From Nemania diffusa (lineage: Eukaryota; Ascomycota; Sordariomycetes; Xylariales; Xylariaceae): a stretch of DNA of 64,000 nt. Position numbers and translations under genes: made by a program. Where the stretch lies: NCBI GenBank assembly GCA_038501195.1, contig JBBPUQ010000006.1, forward strand, positions 186,001 through 250,000. Direction: 5' to 3'. The notes below the pieces were generated by a model that was not told the origin of the DNA, did not search any database, and was given only the letters and a program-made list of their open reading frames with translations. Shown here one piece after another: positions 57,501-64,000 of the stretch (its first letter is position 1; each line of letters starts with the position of its first letter).

Positions 57501-60500
57501 AACATTTATTATATATTAATTTTTATAAAAATATTAGCTTTAACAATTTAAACTAAAATTTTATTTACTAAAAGTAAAAAATAACAGTTTTTTTTTATAA
57601 TAATATTAATTTTTTAATAATTAATATAAAATTTTAATTTTTTATTTAGTTTTAAAATAAACAATATTAATATAACAAATAAAACATTTTTTAAAACAAT
57701 AAATTTTTTATATAAATTTTTTACTATATACTTTTTTATAGTTTTTAATTTTTTAATTAATAATTTATATAAAAAATAATTAATTAAATTATTAATAATT
57801 TTATTAAAAATAAAATCGATTTAATAGTTTATAAATTAATTTAATAATAATTAGTTTAAATTTATTTTATTAAATATATAAAATAAAAAGTAATATTTTT
57901 TAAAACTTATTTTTATGCTTTTTTTTTTAATTTTTTGTTTTTTTTATTAAAAAATATTTCGTTATATTTTTTATTTTAAATTATTATATTAATTTTATTA
58001 ATACTAATAATATATAGTTTAATTTATTTATAATAAATAAATTTTATAAAAAAAGCAGCTTTAATAATAATAATATTTATTAATAGTTTATATTTATATT
58101 ATTTTATTATATTTTTTTATAGTTTATATAATTTTTGTTTATTATATTTCTAATTTATTTTTTTTAAATAAATTTAATAATAGCAAAAAAACTTTTTTTA
58201 TTTTAACTATTTATAATTAGCGATTTATTTTTTGTATATTTTTGTATAAAAAATCTCTACAAAATTTAAAAAACTTTTTTTATTATATTTTTTATAATAT
58301 AGTTTTTTTAAATATTTTTACAGCTATATTTGTTTTTTTATTTGTTATAAGTTTTTTATTTAAAAGTAAAAAAATATAATAATATTATTTATAATTTATT
58401 AAAATATTATATTGTTTATAAAATATTTTTTTAATTAAAAAATTATATTTTATATTAATTATTATAAAAAATATATTTTTAAAAATATATTTTTATAAAT
58501 AAAAGTTTATTATTAATATTTAATTAACTTTTTAATATAAATTAATATTATATTTAATTATAATTTATTTAATAAAATTATTATAAATTATAACATTTAT
58601 TTCTGTTATAATTTTTTTAATAAATATTATATTTATAAAAATATATTTATTTGTTTTTATATTAATTAAAGTTTTAATAATAAAAGTTTATTTATTTATT
58701 TTTATTATAATAATTATTAAAAATAAATTTTTATTTAAAAATAATATTAAAAAATCTTTTATATTATTTATAATTAGTTTATTTAATAATATTTTCAAAA
58801 AAAAATTTAATAATTTTAAAGTTAAACTTTTTTTTATTTTTAATTTTTAATTTATTTAATATTTTTATATTTTAAATATATAATTAATAGTTTAGCTTTT
58901 TAACTTTTAGTAATAGTTATTATAAATTTATTTATTTAAAAACATTTTTAAATTTAATGTTTTTTTTTTAATAAATAAAACATTTTCTTTTTTTTATAAA
59001 TTAGTTAATTTTTTTTTTTATAAGCTTTAAATATATTTTTTTTAAAAGTATACTAGTTGTTTTAATATTTTTACTACTTAAAATAATTTTAAACTATTTT
59101 TTCTGTTTTTTTTTATATTATTTGTTTAATATATTATTTTTGTTTAAAATATAAACTAAATATTTATATTAAAATATAAATTTTTTATATATTATTTTTT
59201 TATTTAAATATTAAAATACTACTTAATTTTTAATTTATTTTATAAAACAAATATTAAACTTTTTTTTTTATTAAAACTTAAAAAAAAGTTGTTTATTAAT
59301 TAAATATATAAACTAGTTTTTAAAAGTTTAAAAATTTTTTAATTTTTTTAATTTATAGCTTTTTTATTTTATTTAAACTTTTTTTTTTTTGTTTAAATTA
59401 TTATATTATTTAGCTAAATATTTTAACAATTTTACAAATATAATAATTTGCTTTAAATAAATATTTTTTAAATAAAATTACAAGTTATTAGTAATAATAT
59501 TATTTAAATAAAATTTAATATTTTTTATTTTTATAGTATTATTTATAAATTAATTTATATTAATTAATAAACGATTAAATTAATATTAAAACTATACTTT
59601 GAAATTTATTTTATTTTTTTTAAAGTTATTATAAAAAATAATAATTTTTATTTTAACAAACTTTTTATATTTTAAGTTATTAAAATTTATTGTATTAATA
59701 ATAATATAAAATATAATAGTTTAATTAATAATATTTATTGCAATAGTTTAATTTATAATTGTTAATATAGCTTAATTTTAAATAATTAAATTATTAATTA
59801 ATTAATTAATTTTATTTAGTTTAGCTTTTTTTTTTTTTTAAATTTATTTAATTTGATTTAGTTTTACTATAGCTAATTTAGTTTTCAATATAGCTTTATA
59901 TTAAATTTGCTTAATATATTTAATTATAAAAATAATAGTTTAGTTTAGTTTTTATTTTTATATATATATATTAATATTTATTAAATTATATATTTTATAA
60001 CTTAAGTTTTAAATAGCAACTTTTTTAAATATAATAACTTGATTAATTTTTATAGCTTTATAAAAAGTAAAAACATTTATAATATTATAAAAGTTAAAAT
60101 AAATTATTTTATTTATATTAGTAGTTATTATAAAAAAAAATCTTAAATTTTAAACTTTTATTTGGTATTTTTTAGTAAGCTTATATATATAAGCAATAAT
60201 ATTTTTACAAATTTTGTTTATTATAAAGTTTTAACATTTTTTAAAAAACTTTAAAAATTTAATATTTTATTAAAACTTTTTATAAACTATAGCTTTTTTT
60301 TTTTTACTAGTAAAATTGTTATTTTTATTATATTTTTTTATATAAAAAAGTATTAAATTAATTATTAAAATTATATAAAAAAATTAGTAATAAAAATTAA
60401 TTTTAAAAACTTTATTAAATTAAATATAATGTTTTATAAAATTAAATAAGTTAAATTTAACAATTAAAAAGTTGTTTAAAAAAATAGTTGATTTTTTATT

Positions 60501-60634
60501 ATTTAAAATGTTTATATAGCATAATAAGCTAATAAAAATAATTAATATATTTATTATATAAATAATTTAATTAATTAAATCAATTTAATTAAATATAAAG
60601 CTTTATAGCTATAATATATTAAAAATTCTACAAT
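54531..60634 (-). mobile_element. Interior of a RIP-degraded LTR retrotransposon
   Basis: 6.1 kb between the LTR-like repeats, the size expected for gag-pol. No reading frame survives. The plus strand is T-rich with G over C. Retrotransposon sense strands are usually A-rich, so the element probably reads on the minus strand. An oligo-T run directly after the left repeat (54532-54539) would be the polypurine tract on that strand. Superfamily (Gypsy or Copia) cannot be told. Confidence 0.65.
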
Positions 60635-60853
60635 TGTTACAAGTAGTATATTTAAACAAAACAAAGTTTGTAAATAAAGTACTATTTATATATTAATTAT
60701 AAAAAAAAAAAAAAAAAAAAAACTATATTAAGCTTAGTTTATATAAATATATATTTGTAAATATATAGTAAGTTATATATACAAGCTAAAAGCTTTATTT
60801 TAGCTATAAGTGCTATTTTAAATACCACTTAGTTTAACCACTTAGCTATAACT
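60635..60853. repeat. LTR-like direct repeat of 6.5-kb element, right copy
   Basis: Starts TGTTACAAGTAGTATATTTA and ends CTTAGCTATAACT, then TTAAT, which repeats the 5 bp before the left copy (possible target-site duplication; weak evidence in AT-rich DNA). It keeps more G and C than the left copy (ATACCACTTAGTTTAACCAC). Confidence 0.8.
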
Positions 60854-63800
60854 TTAATTATATATAATATATATTATTAATATTATTAAAAATATTAATA
60901 ATATTAATTTTTTTTATTATAATTATAAAGTTAATTTATTAATATATTAATTAATTTAATAATATATATATAATTTTAATATTTAATTATATAATAAAAT
61001 AAATTAAATAATTTATAATATATAAATATATAAAAAATTAATTAAAAATAATAGTTAATATTATAAATTATTTATATTTTATTTAATTAATTTAAAAAAT
61101 ATATTATAAATAATATATTTTATTAATATTATTAAAAATATTAACAATATTAATTTTTTAATTATATTTATAAATATATATAAATATTATTTTATTTATA
61201 AATATTAATTAAAATAATTTATTTTAATTTATTTAAATAAATAATAAAATTATATTTTAATATATTTATTTTTTAAAATTAAATATTTATAATTATATTA
61301 ATATAATTAATAATAATTATATAGTTATTTTTATTAATTTATTAATATTTTATTAAATATAATATTATTATAAATAAATTAATAATAATTATTTAATAAT
61401 TAATATTAATTTAATATATAAATTTTTAATAAATTAATAAATTATAAAAAATATAATATTAATAATAAATTTAAAAAATAAAAAATATTATATATTTTTA
61501 AATATAAAACTAAAAAATATATTTAATGTTTTTAATTAAATTAATATATTTATATAAAAACTTTTTAATTTATTACTTTAATTCTTTTATTAAATTTTAA
61601 ATAAATTTATTATTTTAAATAAATAATAAAATTTCTTTATTTAAATATAAATATATTTTATAATATAAATTATAATATTATTTATAAATTTATAAAATAA
61701 AATAATTTATTAAAAAAATAAAAAAAATATTATAAAAGTTTTTGTTATATATTAATATTAATAATATAATTTTTTATTAAAATAATTAATATAATAAATA
61801 AAAATTAAAAAATTATTATAGTTTATTTTAAAAATATATTGTTTTTATATAAATTTATTTATTTAATATTTTTAAAAACTTTTATTAATATAAAAAACTT
61901 TAAAAATAATTAATTAATATAAATTAATAAAAAATAAAAAAAAACTATAATTATAATATATAATTTATATAATTTCTTTTATTTTTTATATTATTAATAT
62001 TAAAAATAATTATAAATTAATTTTAAATATTAATTAAAATTTTAATAATAAACAAAATATATTATTAATTTAATGTTTTATAAATAATATTTTTATATAT
62101 TATATTATATAAAAAATTATTATATTTTGTTAAACTAATAATTTAACAAAACTTATATATACATACTAAGTATATACAACTAAAACTTGGACTAGAACTT
62201 TTATTAAATAACTAAATAAATAAAAAATACAAAAACTTACTAAGATTTATAGAACTTATAAGTTTTATATATATACATATATAAATAACTTATATATAAC
62301 TTTTTTAGTTATACTTTTTTTTGTAAAATATATATACAAATTAATACAAAACTTTAAAACTTAAAAACAGATTTTAAACTTTATAAATTATTTCGAATTT
62401 TTTTATATATATATATACAAAAAGTTTTACTAATACTAATTAATAGTTGCTAAATATAATTACAAATTAACAAAGTAAAAAAACGAAATCAACGCTATTT
62501 ATTAAAAGTAGTTTTTATATTTAATTTTTAAACTTTTTGTATAATAAAAAAAAAAATATAGTAATTTTTATTACAAAAGTAAAAAATATGTTAACTTAAA
62601 TTATTGTACAAACAAAAACTTAATATATTATAGTAGTAAAACATTATATAATATATTAACTTTGTTTTTATACAATTAAACAGTTAAACAGTAAATAAAG
62701 TTATAAAAAACTTTGTTACTGCAACAATAGTAGAATTATTTTAAACAGTTATATTTGTTTTAAAACTTGTACTTTTTACTATTTTAAACTATAAAAACTT
62801 TAATAACAAACTTACATACAAAAATATAAGCAAAAAAAGTACTATTTTATTTAAAATTTTTAAAAAAAAAACTGATTTAAAATAATAAAATACTACAATC
62901 GACTTAAACAAGCTATTTAAAAAAATATATATAACTATATATACAGTTTAATATTTGTTAAACTATATATAATTAAAAATTAAAAGCGATTATTTTATAC
63001 AATTAATTAAAATAAATTTTAATAGCTAAACTATATATTAATTTTTTTATATTAATTATTTATTTAAAACAAAACTATTTATTATATTTAAACAAAAAGT
63101 AAATATTTAATTTTAAAAATTGTTTTTAAATAAAGAATTTGTAAAGCTAGTTGTTTTATATAAAACAAAAAAAAAAAATATATATATTATATAAACAATT
63201 TTAGCTTTAATATTTATATTAATAAATATATTAGAACTTTTAGTTATATAAACAAATTATTTAATATTACAACTAGTTGTACTAAAATTAACAATATTAG
63301 TATATACTGCAATATTTAATACAAATAATTAAATATTTATTTTTTTTATATAAATAAAAACTTAAAAACTTATATTTATTTTTAAAATTTTTACTGTATA
63401 TTTTGCGCTTTTTTTTATATATAAAAATTAATTGTACAAATTTTTTTTTACTTAAATTATTTATAATAGTTTAATTAAAATAATTTAATTTATTATGTTT
63501 ATTAAAGTATAATAATTTAACTAAAACTACAATAATAAATTGTATAATATATTATATAATAAAGCTTAAATTTTTATTTCGATATACTGTTGATTTAAAA
63601 TTACTAAAAAATAGTATTATACAGTATTTTTTTTTATATTAAAAAAAAAAGCTAAATAGTATTATTTTAACTATATTAGTTTAATATATAAATAAAATAA
63701 AATTTATATAATATTTAACAATTATTTTAATATAACAGTTAATTATAGTTAGTACTAAATTAATTAAACTATTACTACTTTTGTACAAATAAAATAAAAC

Positions 63801-64000
63801 AATTTAACAAAAACAATGTTTGAAATATTAAAAACTATAATTAATAAACTTTAATTTATATAATATATTTTAAAATTTAGCTATTATAAAAAAATATTAT
63901 TTTATATAACAGTTATATAAATATGTTTTAATATATTTAAACTTAAACTTGTTTTAATTAGTTAAAAATTTATATATAAAGCTTTATTTTTTAATTTATA

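Overview
This is nuclear DNA of a filamentous ascomycete, most likely a Sordariomycete. Genes carry short introns of about 50-250 bp with GT(R)NGT donors and CTAAC/CTAAT branch sites. The proteins are of filamentous-fungal type, a lone 5S rRNA gene sits among protein genes as in Neurospora, and the right third is an extremely AT-rich repeat block of the kind left by repeat-induced point mutation (RIP). Species cannot be set from the sequence.

Left part (1-31.6 kb), ordinary gene-bearing DNA. In order: the 3' portion of a cytochrome-type D-lactate dehydrogenase gene (+); a 1337-aa single-exon RNA-dependent RNA polymerase (+); NAC complex subunit beta EGD1 (+); tRNA adenosine deaminase TAD1 (-) sharing a 364-bp divergent promoter with ribosomal protein eL24 (+); an Asp f 3-type peroxiredoxin (-); a DUF1348/NTF2-like protein (+); an RGS-domain protein with three C-terminal membrane segments (+); pantothenate kinase (+); an uncharacterised Cys/His-rich gene (-); mitochondrial AIM11 (-); and an uncharacterised 225-aa ORF (-). 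These are unlinked housekeeping functions (translation, CoA synthesis, redox, G-protein signalling, RNA silencing) and not a cluster.

Middle part (31.6-44.4 kb), gene-poor. It holds a 2-oxoglutarate/Fe(II) oxygenase gene (+), a weak small two-exon gene, a zone of broken gene relics at 37.2-39.1 kb, a 5S rRNA gene (-) at 40.1 kb and a tail-anchored cupin-like protein (+) at 42.3 kb. Many intergenic spaces carry a recurring TAGGTACCTACCTA-type motif.

Right part (44.4-64 kb), repeat DNA. A 186-bp foldback element flanked by TA is followed by almost pure A+T DNA without genes. Inside it I can still see a pair of ~285-bp direct repeats (44.6/46.7 kb) that look like LTRs with mirror-image mutation gradients, a 345-bp perfect (AAAT)n array, two further direct-repeat pairs, a ~930-bp near-perfect palindrome, and a second LTR-like pair (54.3/60.6 kb) enclosing about 6.1 kb. 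Base skew flips near 62.15 kb, suggesting another element in the opposite orientation. The block could be a centromere, a subtelomere or a dispersed RIP island; the sequence alone does not decide.

No CRISPR array, prokaryotic operon, biosynthetic cluster or obvious new multi-gene system was found. The most unusual material is the structured RIP block, the twin SUMO-interaction-like repeats at the polymerase C-terminus, a probable GC-AG intron in a Cys/His-rich orphan gene, and the relic zone.
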